From positions 1 to 64,000 of the forward strand of contig NZ_VUNG01000014.1 of NCBI RefSeq assembly GCF_009695775.1: 64,000 nt of DNA, read 5' to 3'. The position numbers and the translations under genes are program-made. The DNA comes from Hallella mizrahii. Its GTDB lineage: Bacteria; Bacteroidota; Bacteroidia; Bacteroidales; Bacteroidaceae. The notes under the pieces were generated by a model. The model was not told the origin of the DNA and searched no databases. It was given only the letters and a program-made list of their open reading frames with translations. Below are positions 1-8,782 of the stretch, piece by piece (within the stretch, counting starts at the first letter, position 1; each line of letters begins with the position of its first letter).

Positions 1-60
1 GTTTGATACATATTTTGATTTGCAACACTAAGATAGGTGAAAAATCTGACATGGCAAAAT

Positions 61-85
61 CCTGAGCAACTTTTTGTTGCTCAGG
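61..85 (-). terminator. Hairpin at the methyltransferase stop codon
   Basis: Perfect 10-bp arms CCTGAGCAAC (61-70) and GTTGCTCAGG (76-85) with a five-base loop. The hairpin overlaps the methyltransferase stop codon at 81-83. On the minus strand it is followed by ATTTTGCC, so it is a reasonable but weak intrinsic terminator. If it works, any restriction partner further left is not simply read through from this gene. Confidence 0.6.
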
Positions 86-2426
86 TACTTATAAATAAAG
101 TTAAATCAAAGTGTTGCGGAATTAAGGTTTCAATATCTGGATGCTGTTCGATTTCTTCTTTCAGTTCATCAAAACCATACTCGTCAATAAGTATCGCCAT
201 CCTGTTCTCTGGAAATATTGCATATTCTCCTTCAACATGAGTAGGGCAGATACCATGTGCGCCAGCTTTCATCCATAGTATAGATAACAACTTGTCAAGT
301 TGCGTACCTAATGAAACAGCCTCTTTGTCCAAAAATGTAAGTTTATAGAAAACAGCATTAGCCTTAAATCCTTCAGACATCGGGAATGTAACAGGGACTG
401 TCTTTTTCCTTTCTGGCAATTCATCAAGTTCCCGTTTTGCCGCTTTAAATGCTTTGTTGTTTGTCGTTACAACGTAAATTGTCTCTATATCTTCATGGAT
501 TTCATCGAAGAAATCGTCAAAACTATTTATGTCAAACAATATCGCTGTAGAAGCATCCTCTTTTACAATATAAGGACATTCTACTGTAACTGAATTCTGC
601 GGCATTTTCTTGTCGTTTATAAGAGCCACTATTTGCTTCTTGGCATTTATGCCTTGCCTACCGTCAGGAATTTCAAAAGATAATTGTTTAATTGCTCGCT
701 TCTGGGTGATTTCCTTAGTGTTTGAAGTAATGTATTCGCCATTGATAGGTTGTCCATTAACATCTACACCTTTAATTGAGCATTTTGTTCTTGGCCAATT
801 TACATAGCGTGCAATACCAAATTTCTCCCAATCTTCATCACCCTTATGCAGGCCTCTGGCTCTAAAAGTTGTTTCCTCGTCTGCACTCACCTCGTTGTTT
901 GTCACCATAATGCACCGGCGATGACCTCCATCTTCTTTATTTAAGAGATTGATAGCGTGAAGAGTTGTTCCACTTCCCGCAAAAAAATCCACGACTAATG
1001 CATTAGGCTTGTCTGCGATAAAGAACCGAAGAGCATCGTGTTCTGCATAGACTGATTTAGGAAAATCAAAACGCTTGCCCTTAAAGATGTTAAGCAATAA
1101 ACTAGAACCGTAATCACCAGCACTATGGGATTGTTGATTCCATATTGTTACAGGCATTACAGGCTTGTAGGATAAGCCTGTAATTATTGTCCCATCTTTG
1201 TCTTTACCTAATATTTCTATTTCACCTTCTCGTACTGACTTTTCGGTTCCTTTTGCCAAATAACTAATAGAACGGAAAGGACTACCTTTCTTCCAAGGAC
1301 CAAATTTTATGTAGCCCTTATTTAGTTTTTCAGTAAAGGTAGTCTGTTGTAATGTCCAAGTTGCATCCTCTCCATTGTTCTTTGTTGGCCATACAACAAA
1401 GCAGTCATTGGGTATTTGAATATTGTTTTTATCTTCTGCTAATGAAAGAGAACATCCTACACTATTAAAACTCCCATCTGATTTGTTGAAGAAGATAGGA
1501 TAATACAAATTCGGCCTTGCAAATCGAGCGCTATTGTTTCCACTCCTCAACAAACTTGCCCATCGAACTTTTTTTCCAACAACAGGAGGATGAAGCATGT
1601 CATTATATCCTGGTATGACAGATGCTTCCCCATTAAAGATATAGAAGATGTATTCATCTACACGTGAAAATTCTCGTTTGGTAGCCACTCCTTTAGGATT
1701 AATCACACTACTTACCATCTGAATATTTGACTCAGGAAATAATTCTTCCAGTAAGCATCCCAAATGTAAATATTCCTTTTCATCAATTGTGACAATAAGA
1801 ACGGAACTCTTTGGATTGAGCAATTTTTTTGCAAGTAGCAAACGACTTTCCATCATAGCGAGCCATTTGCTATGACGATAACCATCATTTTCATCCACAT
1901 AGTTGTTGTTGTATTTCCAATCAGTTGCGCCACTATTATATGGAGGGTCAATATATATACAATCCACCATACCAGGATAAAGATAAGCAAGAAGCTGAAG
2001 AGCATGATAGTTATCTGCCTCTATAAGAGTATGCCACAAATCACTATCAGGTGCATTTTGAACCGAGTCAACAAACTTTAAACAAGGATAAATAGGCTCG
2101 CCATTTTTGGCCACACAAATAAGCTCAGAAATATCAAAAGTCTGTTCCTCATTCGTAACAGTATGTACACAAGTAGCCTTTCCCTTGTTTATTTTCATTA
2201 CCATCCAAAGAATATCCTCTGAGAGCTTCTTGTCATCATCTGACTTGCAAATCACTTTACATCCACGACTAATAGGATAGTCATAGAGTAAAGTCATTTC
2301 TGGTATATGGTTCTCAAATACAAGACCAAATTTCTTTTGTTTAGTCAAATCCTTTACCTCCTTCTCTATTCGAATACGAAGTTCAGGATCCTGAATTCGA
2401 GCAATCAAGTCATTTATCGCAGCCAT
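81..2426 (-). CDS. Site-specific adenine DNA methyltransferase (Mod-like)
   Basis: DNA methyltransferase of 781 residues, probably N6-adenine-specific. The catalytic motif DPPYNSG lies at residues 160-166. The S-adenosylmethionine motif FFAGSGTT follows near residue 478, which is the beta-class order also seen in type III Mod subunits. A 120-residue N-terminal region precedes the catalytic core, and the long C-terminal part may hold the target-recognition region. The start sits one base after the stop of the upstream XRE gene, so the two are an operon. No restriction or helicase subunit is visible in the window; one could lie beyond the left edge, but a hairpin overlaps the stop codon. AT-rich composition supports horizontal acquisition. 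Whether it is an orphan or part of a restriction system cannot be decided here. Confidence 0.85.
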   Translation of the reverse strand: MAAINDLIARIQDPELRIRIEKEVKDLTKQKKFGLVFENHIPEMTLLYDYPISRGCKVICKSDDDKKLSEDILWMVMKINKGKATCVHTVTNEEQTFDISELICVAKNGEPIYPCLKFVDSVQNAPDSDLWHTLIEADNYHALQLLAYLYPGMVDCIYIDPPYNSGATDWKYNNNYVDENDGYRHSKWLAMMESRLLLAKKLLNPKSSVLIVTIDEKEYLHLGCLLEELFPESNIQMVSSVINPKGVATKREFSRVDEYIFYIFNGEASVIPGYNDMLHPPVVGKKVRWASLLRSGNNSARFARPNLYYPIFFNKSDGSFNSVGCSLSLAEDKNNIQIPNDCFVVWPTKNNGEDATWTLQQTTFTEKLNKGYIKFGPWKKGSPFRSISYLAKGTEKSVREGEIEILGKDKDGTIITGLSYKPVMPVTIWNQQSHSAGDYGSSLLLNIFKGKRFDFPKSVYAEHDALRFFIADKPNALVVDFFAGSGTTLHAINLLNKEDGGHRRCIMVTNNEVSADEETTFRARGLHKGDEDWEKFGIARYVNWPRTKCSIKGVDVNGQPINGEYITSNTKEITQKRAIKQLSFEIPDGRQGINAKKQIVALINDKKMPQNSVTVECPYIVKEDASTAILFDINSFDDFFDEIHEDIETIYVVTTNNKAFKAAKRELDELPERKKTVPVTFPMSEGFKANAVFYKLTFLDKEAVSLGTQLDKLLSILWMKAGAHGICPTHVEGEYAIFPENRMAILIDEYGFDELKEEIEQHPDIETLIPQHFDLTLFIST

Positions 2427-2427
2427 A

Positions 2428-2637
2428 TTATTTATCTTTTTCGGTATCGTTTAAAAGTTCTTTGACATTAACATCAAGCATCTTGGCAATTTTATCCAAA
2501 GTTTGCAAATCTGGCTGTGTTGTATTACTACACCATTTGCTAACAGTACATGTTGACTTCCCTAATTGATCTGCCAACCACTTACCGCTCTTCTCTTTTT
2601 CGACGAGCACTACTTTTAAGCGATTTAACTTAGCCAT
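2428..2637 (-). CDS. Small XRE-family helix-turn-helix regulator
   Basis: A 69-residue protein that is almost entirely an HTH_3 domain. The segment WLADQLGKSTCTVSKWCSN is the helix-turn-helix and PDLQTLDKIAKMLDV is the following helix pair typical of Cro/C1 repressors. It lies directly upstream of the methyltransferase with one base between stop and start, so they are co-transcribed. This matches the controller proteins that often precede modification genes, and autoregulation is likely but not shown. The divergent intergenic region in front of it holds several inverted repeats that could be operators. Confidence 0.85.
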   Translation of the reverse strand: MAKLNRLKVVLVEKEKSGKWLADQLGKSTCTVSKWCSNTTQPDLQTLDKIAKMLDVNVKELLNDTEKDK

Positions 2638-2852
2638 AGTTCTTGACTTCGTTTAATTTTGACGCAAAGTTATATAAATTTATTGGATTACGAGCAGAAA
2701 CATTGTGAAAACCGTTGTTATTTTACGATTTTATATAAATCTGGCACGGAATCGGGTAAATTGGAACAAATCTATCAAATTAACTAGAGTAAGTCTATGA
2801 GTTGATTCTATACTTTTTTCTTTGTCATTGCTTGACCGCTCTGTCATATCTT

Positions 2853-3077
2853 GGGCGGAAATATGCATTTTTTTTTGCATTTTCCGCCCGTATTCAATGA
2901 TTAAATCCCTGTGCTATTGATTATTTTCAAAAGCTAATAATAAGTCATAAGTACGTGACCTTTGAATTATTACTTAATATTCAAAGGTATATAAGATGAT
3001 GAAAGCAATATAAATGCTACTTTTGAGGTCTTATTTCGGGCGGAAACATTAAAAAATCTCAAGTTTCCGCCCGAAAT
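2853..3077. repeat. Paired GGGCGGAAA hairpins in divergent intergenic region
   Basis: The 535-bp gap between the divergent XRE and ATPase genes holds three inverted repeats. The first has GGGCGGAAA at 2853-2861 facing TTTCCGCCC at 2881-2889. The second is CCTTTGAAT-centred, with 10-bp arms at 2958-2967 and 2979-2988. The third has perfect 15-bp arms at 3033-3047 and 3063-3077 around the same GGGCGGAAA core. Both neighbours point away, so these are not terminators of flanking genes. They could be operators or the ends of a small mobile element. Confidence 0.7.
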
Positions 3078-3081
3078 ATTT

Positions 3082-3109
3082 TTGATTCCAATTATTATTT
3101 GTATCTTTG
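3082..3109 (+). promoter_or_regulatory. Bacteroidota-type promoter for the ATPase gene
   Basis: A TTG at 3082-3084 is followed after 17 bases by TATCTTTG at 3102-3109, matching the Bacteroidota -33/-7 pattern with the TAnnTTTG box. It lies just right of the hairpin at 3033-3077 and about 70 bases before the ATPase start. Confidence 0.6.
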
Positions 3110-3181
3110 TAACAGCAAATTAGGCATGATGTGAATTTTTCTATCATTCCTGCCTAGATATAATAACTTGAGTTGAAGCAG

Positions 3182-4603
3182 ATGGAAAAGATTATTGGAA
3201 GAGAAGCGGAATTTGGTAAACTCACTGACTATATGGAGTCGGGGAAGAGTGAATTTATTGCATTGTATGGTCGCCGCCGTGTAGGCAAGACCTTTCTAAT
3301 CCGAAGTTTCTTTAAGGATCGGTTTGACTTTTATGCTACTGGGGTCATTGACGGTTCGCGCGAAACGGAAATGGAGGCCTTCCACAATGCGTTGGTGCGA
3401 TATGGTCACAAAGGAAATAAGGCAACTTCGTGGATTGAGGCTTTTACTCAACTTGCAGAGTTGTTAGAACGCAAGAACAGGAATCGCAAACGTCGGTTGG
3501 TCGTGTTCATAGACGAACTGCCGTGTTTTGACACTCATCGCTCAGGATTTCTGCAAGCATTAGACTTGTTCTGGAATAGCCGTGCGTCATGGATTGACAA
3601 CATATATTTTGTTGTATGCGGCTCTGCTACATCATGGATGATGCGTAATATTGTTAATAATAAAGCAGGACTCCATAAACGTGCTACTCACACCATGCAT
3701 CTCCGTCCGTTCTCTCTTGGGCAAACAGAAGAATATCTCAAAAGCAGAAAATTCCGCTGGCCAAGAATTGCAGTGTTGCAAGCGTACATGGTCCTTGGTG
3801 GTGTTCCTTATTATTTGAGTTTGCTTGACCCAAAGAAGAATGTTCCAGACAACATAGATACGCTTTTCTTTTCCGCTGAGCCAGAATTGGAAAATGAATA
3901 TCAAAGGCTCTTCAACTCTTTGTTTAAGAATGCTGAGTCTTACATGGAAATTGTTCGCTTGCTCAGTACACATCGTGACGGATACACTCGAACAGAAATA
4001 GCAAATGAATTGAAGATTCCAGATAATGGTCATCTTAGTGATATGTTGGACGACCTGGAACATTGTGACTTTGTACGCAGATACAACAATGGCACATTAC
4101 AAAAAAATGGCATCTATCAGCTGGTAGATTTCTTTTCTCTATTCCACTATCGATTTGGCACTCGCAGAGTGACAGATGAACATTTTTGGCGCAACACACT
4201 CGGTACTCCAGAGCAAAACAATTGGTATGGACTGACTTTTGAACGTGTATGTCTGTGGCATGTAAGGCAGATTGTACATGGTTTACGTCTTGATGCTATT
4301 AGGCATGAATACTATGCATGGCGCAGTCAGAAAAGCCAACCTGCCGTTCAGATTGACTTGGTTATAGATCGTGCTGATGGTATCGTAACCATCTGTGAAA
4401 TGAAATACTCCAAGGACGATTATACTCTTGATGAGAAAGAGTATAGAAACATTGTCCGTCGAATGGAAACCTTCCAGAAGGAGACAGGGCATAAAGGTGG
4501 TGTGCAAGTAAGCCTTGTTACAACGTACGGACTCCATGAGAATATGTATTCAGAAATATCACCGATACCGATTACCATGGAGGAACTGTTTATATATGAA
4601 TAG
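3182..4603 (+). CDS. Archaeal-type ATPase with DUF234-like nuclease C-terminus
   Basis: P-loop ATPase of the ATPase_2 plus DUF234 family. Walker A is GRRRVGKT at residues 30-37 and Walker B is VVFIDELP near 107-114. The C-terminal part near residues 388-412 has the spacing of a PD-(D/E)XK nuclease fold: an Asp in QIDLVID followed by the E-x-K of CEMKYS. I chose ATG 3182 because the protein then begins MEKIIGRE, as in many relatives; an in-frame TTG at 3173 would add three residues. The cellular role of this family is poorly known. Its AT-rich composition and neighbours suggest a mobile or defence function, which is inference. Confidence 0.8.
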   Translation: MEKIIGREAEFGKLTDYMESGKSEFIALYGRRRVGKTFLIRSFFKDRFDFYATGVIDGSRETEMEAFHNALVRYGHKGNKATSWIEAFTQLAELLERKNRNRKRRLVVFIDELPCFDTHRSGFLQALDLFWNSRASWIDNIYFVVCGSATSWMMRNIVNNKAGLHKRATHTMHLRPFSLGQTEEYLKSRKFRWPRIAVLQAYMVLGGVPYYLSLLDPKKNVPDNIDTLFFSAEPELENEYQRLFNSLFKNAESYMEIVRLLSTHRDGYTRTEIANELKIPDNGHLSDMLDDLEHCDFVRRYNNGTLQKNGIYQLVDFFSLFHYRFGTRRVTDEHFWRNTLGTPEQNNWYGLTFERVCLWHVRQIVHGLRLDAIRHEYYAWRSQKSQPAVQIDLVIDRADGIVTICEMKYSKDDYTLDEKEYRNIVRRMETFQKETGHKGGVQVSLVTTYGLHENMYSEISPIPITMEELFIYE

Positions 4604-4667
4604 TATTTATAATATATCTACAAATAATGCGTGTAGATTTTTAAAGTTTTCTTAATAACAAATTATT

Positions 4668-5414
4668 ATGGCTATCAATGACTATTTCAAGATGCAACGT
4701 GTTATAAATGGTTTAGATCTGAGTAGACCTGTTTATAAATATATACCGTTGAAGTATGTAATTACCATGCTTAAGACCCAAAAACTATATGTGGGAAAAG
4801 TGAAAAAATGGGAAGATACGTATGAAAATTTCCTGTTAAAACAGGACTTCGTGTATGATAACAGACATTTGAGTGCAGACAATTTGATGGATCAAATATA
4901 TGGTCAGTGTTGGACTTTACTAAGTGAATCTGATGCAATGTGGAGAATTTATTCAAACCTCAGTAAAATGAATGATATTGCCATTAGAATAAAAACAACT
5001 GCCCAAAGACTATTTGATGCTGTATATACTTCAGATGATTGTATGGCAACAACATCTATTGGTTCAGTAGAATATGTTTATAAAAAAGAAATTTTGCAGT
5101 GGATAAAAGAACTACATATGCATACAGCTCAGGATATCGGTAATAATATTGTTCCATCGTTATATAAAAAACGTAAGCCTTTCTCACATGAAAGTGAAGT
5201 TCGTATTATTATCATGCATGATCAAGACATGGGAGAAGGCTTATCTTATGATATAACACCAGCGACGATGTTTGACGATTTTGTCATTGACCCAAGACTA
5301 GATACTAGTACAGTCAATAAGATTGCTAAAAAACTTATTAATCTTGGTATAAATGTGAACAAAATTAAACAATCTCAACTTTATACTTTTACACCATCAT
5401 TAATCAAATTGTAG
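4668..5414 (+). CDS. DUF2971 family protein
   Basis: A 248-residue protein with the DUF2971 pattern: an early YKYIP segment, a LKTQKLYVGKVKKWEDTYE segment near residues 36-54, and QCWTLLSESDAMWRIYS near residues 84-100. No signal peptide or membrane segment is seen. The biochemical function of DUF2971 is unknown. It lies 64 bases after the ATPase gene on the same strand and could be co-transcribed. It converges on the JAB gene, 107 bases away. The composition is strongly AT-rich, like the rest of the island. Confidence 0.7.
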   Translation: MAINDYFKMQRVINGLDLSRPVYKYIPLKYVITMLKTQKLYVGKVKKWEDTYENFLLKQDFVYDNRHLSADNLMDQIYGQCWTLLSESDAMWRIYSNLSKMNDIAIRIKTTAQRLFDAVYTSDDCMATTSIGSVEYVYKKEILQWIKELHMHTAQDIGNNIVPSLYKKRKPFSHESEVRIIIMHDQDMGEGLSYDITPATMFDDFVIDPRLDTSTVNKIAKKLINLGINVNKIKQSQLYTFTPSLIKL

Positions 5415-5521
5415 TCTAAAAAGGGTTAATAACATTAAATATTCATCTTCTGTATTCAATTGTTGGATTAAGTAAAAACCGTGTTATTATTTTTATTGTT
5501 TTATCAAAATATTTTGTTTAA

Positions 5522-6073
5522 TCACACCAGCTCTGGTTCTACTTTTATAAACTTATCGCCATCATATATGCTTATATGGAAAGATTTTGTTCCTACTATA
5601 ATCATAAGCAAAAATGGCACCACAAGTGACGCTGTTTGATAATTGTCTTTAATAGAGCTATAGTCGATTGCCGATGGTGTGGGATTATCTTCAGGATGGG
5701 TATGCCACTCTCCAATATAGAAACGCGTATGCTCGGACTGATTGTAGTCTTTTTCAATAAATTGATTCGCCATCGCAGCATCTCGCTCACAGCCACAACG
5801 GGTGTGGCTTCTAACACATGGTGGCGAAATCTTACTTATTCTATAGTAGTTATGACCAACCTGTGACCCCATCAGTACTCCACAAAGCTCATTGCCTTCA
5901 CACTGAGCATTGCTTATCAATTCATTGACTACTTCTTGTTTTATTTCGAAGTGATAATCGTCAACATTTACACTGGCAGTTCTTGCAAAGTATTTTTTGA
6001 CACCCCCAACGATGACACAAGGTTTACGCCTTTTTCCATTGCTATATTTGTGTTTCCTACCCATCGGTAACAT
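5522..6073 (-). CDS. JAB/MPN (JAMM) metallopeptidase
   Basis: A 183-residue Mov34/MPN/PAD-1 domain protein with a complete JAMM zinc site: Glu62 in NELCG, then His124, His126, Ser134 and Asp137 in WHTHPEDNPTPSAID. Such enzymes cleave isopeptide or peptide bonds after ubiquitin-like proteins. The reading frame begins inside the 3' end of the E1-like gene, with 106 bp of overlap in another frame. No alternative ATG, GTG or TTG start is apparent between the overlap and the Glu62 region, so translational coupling is likely. By analogy with Cap3 of type II CBASS and the Bil deubiquitinase it should act on conjugates made by the neighbouring E1. A basic Cys-containing N-terminal extension of about 40 residues precedes the domain. 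Confidence 0.85.
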   Translation of the reverse strand: MLPMGRKHKYSNGKRRKPCVIVGGVKKYFARTASVNVDDYHFEIKQEVVNELISNAQCEGNELCGVLMGSQVGHNYYRISKISPPCVRSHTRCGCERDAAMANQFIEKDYNQSEHTRFYIGEWHTHPEDNPTPSAIDYSSIKDNYQTASLVVPFLLMIIVGTKSFHISIYDGDKFIKVEPELV

Positions 6074-7026
6074 TTTGATTCTGACGGCTTTTCTAATAAT
6101 TTGTCTATAATATGGAACATTGAAGAGAGAAACATGGACACATCATTGGCAGAATACAGCGAATAACTGCCGTTGCACCCAGCATCATGCTTCGTAAGTC
6201 TCTCTCCATCTTCATATTCTTCTCGCTTTACCATGCAATAACTCATAAAGTTGTCATTGGCTTTTTCTCTCAATCGCTTAACAGACTCTTCATCTTCTGG
6301 ATTAACATATATCATGATGCCAGATATTCCGTAAGGTTCCAGCCAAAGTATAAAAGCTGGTTTTCTTATATTTCCTTCAGCCATTTGGCTAAACAGCCAT
6401 TTCTCTGACATAATATCGCCAGTACAAACAAATATAGCACTGGCTTTGTTGATTTCTTCTTCCTTCAGTTCCTGTAGGTTCTTTAGTAATGCTTGTACTT
6501 TCCTATCTGGTCTGTATTGCTGTAGGTGGCGTGCAACGGCATGCGACTTGTACTGGCCAATGTACTCAAAGCCGAGTAGATGGCGTCCAATATTATCAAC
6601 TGTTAGCCAATCTCTGTCTGTCAGGGCAAATGTAGCATTATTGTAACCGTTAAGAAAGTAGCATAGGTTACTGCCTATGCTGCCAAGCCCGGCTACAATA
6701 AAACGCTTCTCCATCATTATTCCTCCAGCAGTCCGTTCGGCAATACGTTGACTAGAATATACCGAAGCATATAGCCTGTCAAGTTTCTTATTTTTGTTTT
6801 CAAAAGATGTCAGTACCTTAAATGATGTCAGTGTTCCTTTCCGATAGCCGTTTCTGTTCACTTTCAAGTCGTGTATACAGATACCACCTATGGCATAATT
6901 TAATCCTATTGGAAAGAGTACATTCACATTCTTAACGTGGTTGAGGTATTTTTTGAATGTCTTTCGGTCTTCATCATCACTTATCCTATCTATCATTTCT
7001 TGGCCCGTCATGCAAAATGGAGGCAC
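5968..7026 (-). CDS. E1-like ThiF-fold adenylyltransferase, start disrupted or uncertain
   Basis: ThiF/E1-type protein. Counted from GTG 7026, the nucleotide-binding loop GLGSIGS is at residues 113-119. D139, N145, R148 and K160 fit the adenylate-binding positions of E1 enzymes. The C-terminal AGCNGSYSLYSANDV segment holds a Cys. E1 enzymes activate the C-terminus of a ubiquitin-like protein as an acyl-adenylate. The reading frame continues upstream without interruption for 46 more codons to an in-frame TGA at 7165-7167, and before that to ATG 7200. The natural start may therefore be 7200 with a nonsense codon, leaving GTG 7026 or ATG 7011 as fallback starts. It overlaps the JAB gene by 106 bp. 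No separate E2 or ubiquitin-like gene is visible in the window. Confidence 0.75.
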   Translation of the reverse strand: MPPFCMTGQEMIDRISDDEDRKTFKKYLNHVKNVNVLFPIGLNYAIGGICIHDLKVNRNGYRKGTLTSFKVLTSFENKNKKLDRLYASVYSSQRIAERTAGGIMMEKRFIVAGLGSIGSNLCYFLNGYNNATFALTDRDWLTVDNIGRHLLGFEYIGQYKSHAVARHLQQYRPDRKVQALLKNLQELKEEEINKASAIFVCTGDIMSEKWLFSQMAEGNIRKPAFILWLEPYGISGIMIYVNPEDEESVKRLREKANDNFMSYCMVKREEYEDGERLTKHDAGCNGSYSLYSANDVSMFLSSMFHIIDKLLEKPSESKCYRWVGNTNIAMEKGVNLVSSLGVSKNTLQELPV

Positions 7027-7327
7027 ATCGGGTATTTGTAAAGACGCAATATATAGAACAGAAATGTCTTTTGTATTATGATGCAGCTTGAGACTTGCTA
7101 ATGTCTTATCGTCCTCATCAAATGCAACAACATTCTTTACATACTTACTGCCATCATTTATTTTTCATATAATGACATCAACGGATTCTTTACTTTCCAT
7201 TTAATAAAGGTTAAATATATTAAGTCTTCGTCTTTTTCATTCTTCATTAAATCCACGCAATCATTTTTCTGCCGTTTTAATCAAAACGAATTGGTACACA
7301 ATAAGTTGCAAATACTGCAATTAAAAA

Positions 7328-7367
7328 GGAGGCGTAGCCTATTTCTTTTCTTATGGGTTACGCCTCC
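7328..7367 (-). terminator. Intrinsic terminator after the histidine phosphatase
   Basis: Arms GGAGGCGTAGCC (7328-7339) and GGTTACGCCTCC (7356-7367) pair with one mismatch. On the minus strand they are followed by TTTTTAA, so this ends the phosphatase transcript. Confidence 0.8.
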
Positions 7368-7395
7368 GTTGCGGGTATAATATATTTGTTGCAGC

Positions 7396-8703
7396 CTATT
7401 TCAGCTGTTTCAGTCGCTGAAGGAGGTAGGCGCGCACGTCTTTCCAGTGGTAATACGGTGCCTTGTCAGTGGTGACGGGCAGGGTAGCCTCGTTCTCGTT
7501 GAGGAGCACCTTGACGAGGATGTCGGCCTTGCTGAGGTCCGTGGCGGTGTTGGGTTTGTAGAAGATCAGCTGCACGTTGCAGGCCATGGGGTAGATGTCG
7601 TAGTTGTTCCATCCGCGGTCGTCGAGTTGCTCAAGGTCGTCGATGGTCTCGCCGTAGTGGTTGAGGTTGAGCAGACACACCAGCGGCATGACATCCGACT
7701 CATGGGCAAAGCGCATGGTAGCTCCCGGATGCTGGAGGAGCAGGCAGCTGTCCGCCGTAGCGATGATGTTGTTCAGCAGGTTGGCCTGTGTCAGCAGTCC
7801 ATAGCTGCGGGCCTGGCGCGAAGGGCCGTAGTACATATACCACATAGCGTTTTTGCGCTGCCAAGAGTCATAGAGCTCTTTGTCGGTGAAGATCGGCCAG
7901 AGGCTGAACTTATGTCTGAGCTCCGTGCTTTGGATGTTGGCAGCGAGGTCGAAGAGCCGCTCACCGAGTTTGTTGCCGTTGATAGCGTGTGCGTAGGCAG
8001 TGTCGTTGAAGAGCAGTCCCATCAGATGGCTGTAGTCTTCGTGCTGTTTGTTGAAGTCAGCGAGTGCCTGCCGAGCCTCCGGCGTGTTGCGCAGCTTGTT
8101 GTATTTGCCGTGCTCATCGTTCATGTAGTACATGTCGTGTGCGCTGGCATCGCTGGTGATGACGAGCCGCGGGTTGAGACGTGCCAGTTCCATGAGTTCA
8201 TTCTCCATGGAGAGGATGCATCGGATGACGACGGTAGAGCGGGCATCGACATGCACGTTGCCGTTGAAGACCTGCGGGAAGCGCATATACATACGGTGGG
8301 CGATGCCGCGGTGTTGTTCCGCGCCTAAGGGAGTGAGCTCGCCCAAGCGTCCCTGCGCCTCGGCGGCAAGCATTCTGACCTTGTTCAGCACGTCGTGGCC
8401 GCGTGGTGAGAGCTTGCCAAGACTGTCGGCTTTGGCAAGGATGTCCACCGCGTCGCTGTATTGAGCCGGGTTGATGAGATAGCGGGAACCGTGGCGGCCG
8501 TAGTGGCTGATATAATAAGGAGAGTAGCCTTCCGGAGCCTTGGTAAGTTTCGCTTTGGGGCCGGGATAGGCCAGATAGTTACTTGCCGCGAGATTGCGGT
8601 CGGCTTTGATTTCCTCCTTTGCCTTTTGTGCCATGGCCGGCATGGTGAGCACGAGCAGCATGGCAATGAAAATCTTTCTCATCTGCATATTATATGATTT
8701 CAT
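7396..8703 (-). CDS. Secreted histidine-type acid phosphatase (MINPP/phytase-like)
   Basis: A 435-residue clade-2 histidine phosphatase. The phosphohistidine motif RHGSR is at residues 70-74, and the proton-donor region HESDV lies near residue 333, with HES where MINPP-type enzymes have HAE. A signal peptide (RKIFIAMLLVLTMPAMAQ) predicts export to the periplasm or outer face. The true start may be ATG 8688, five residues in. Likely substrates are phosphomonoesters such as inositol phosphates, but the substrate cannot be assigned from sequence. It lies 79 bases downstream of the TldD-like gene on the same strand and ends at a good terminator. Confidence 0.8.
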   Translation of the reverse strand: MKSYNMQMRKIFIAMLLVLTMPAMAQKAKEEIKADRNLAASNYLAYPGPKAKLTKAPEGYSPYYISHYGRHGSRYLINPAQYSDAVDILAKADSLGKLSPRGHDVLNKVRMLAAEAQGRLGELTPLGAEQHRGIAHRMYMRFPQVFNGNVHVDARSTVVIRCILSMENELMELARLNPRLVITSDASAHDMYYMNDEHGKYNKLRNTPEARQALADFNKQHEDYSHLMGLLFNDTAYAHAINGNKLGERLFDLAANIQSTELRHKFSLWPIFTDKELYDSWQRKNAMWYMYYGPSRQARSYGLLTQANLLNNIIATADSCLLLQHPGATMRFAHESDVMPLVCLLNLNHYGETIDDLEQLDDRGWNNYDIYPMACNVQLIFYKPNTATDLSKADILVKVLLNENEATLPVTTDKAPYYHWKDVRAYLLQRLKQLK

Positions 8704-8782
8704 TTTAGCTCTATTCTACATTTACAATTCAACACTCAACACTGAACACTGAACATTGCATCCGTTCATCATTCGACACTCA

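Noticed and set aside
81..2426. Phase-variable methyltransferase
   Set aside because: No long homopolymer or short tandem repeat tract is seen in the gene, so there is no sequence support for on-off switching.
3632..4063. 143-residue minus-strand ORF
   Set aside because: Antisense to the well-supported ATPase gene and without domain features.
5522..7026. Complete type II CBASS operon
   Set aside because: No CD-NTase or effector gene is present on either side and the E1 protein is shorter than Cap2; only the E1-JAB pair can be supported.
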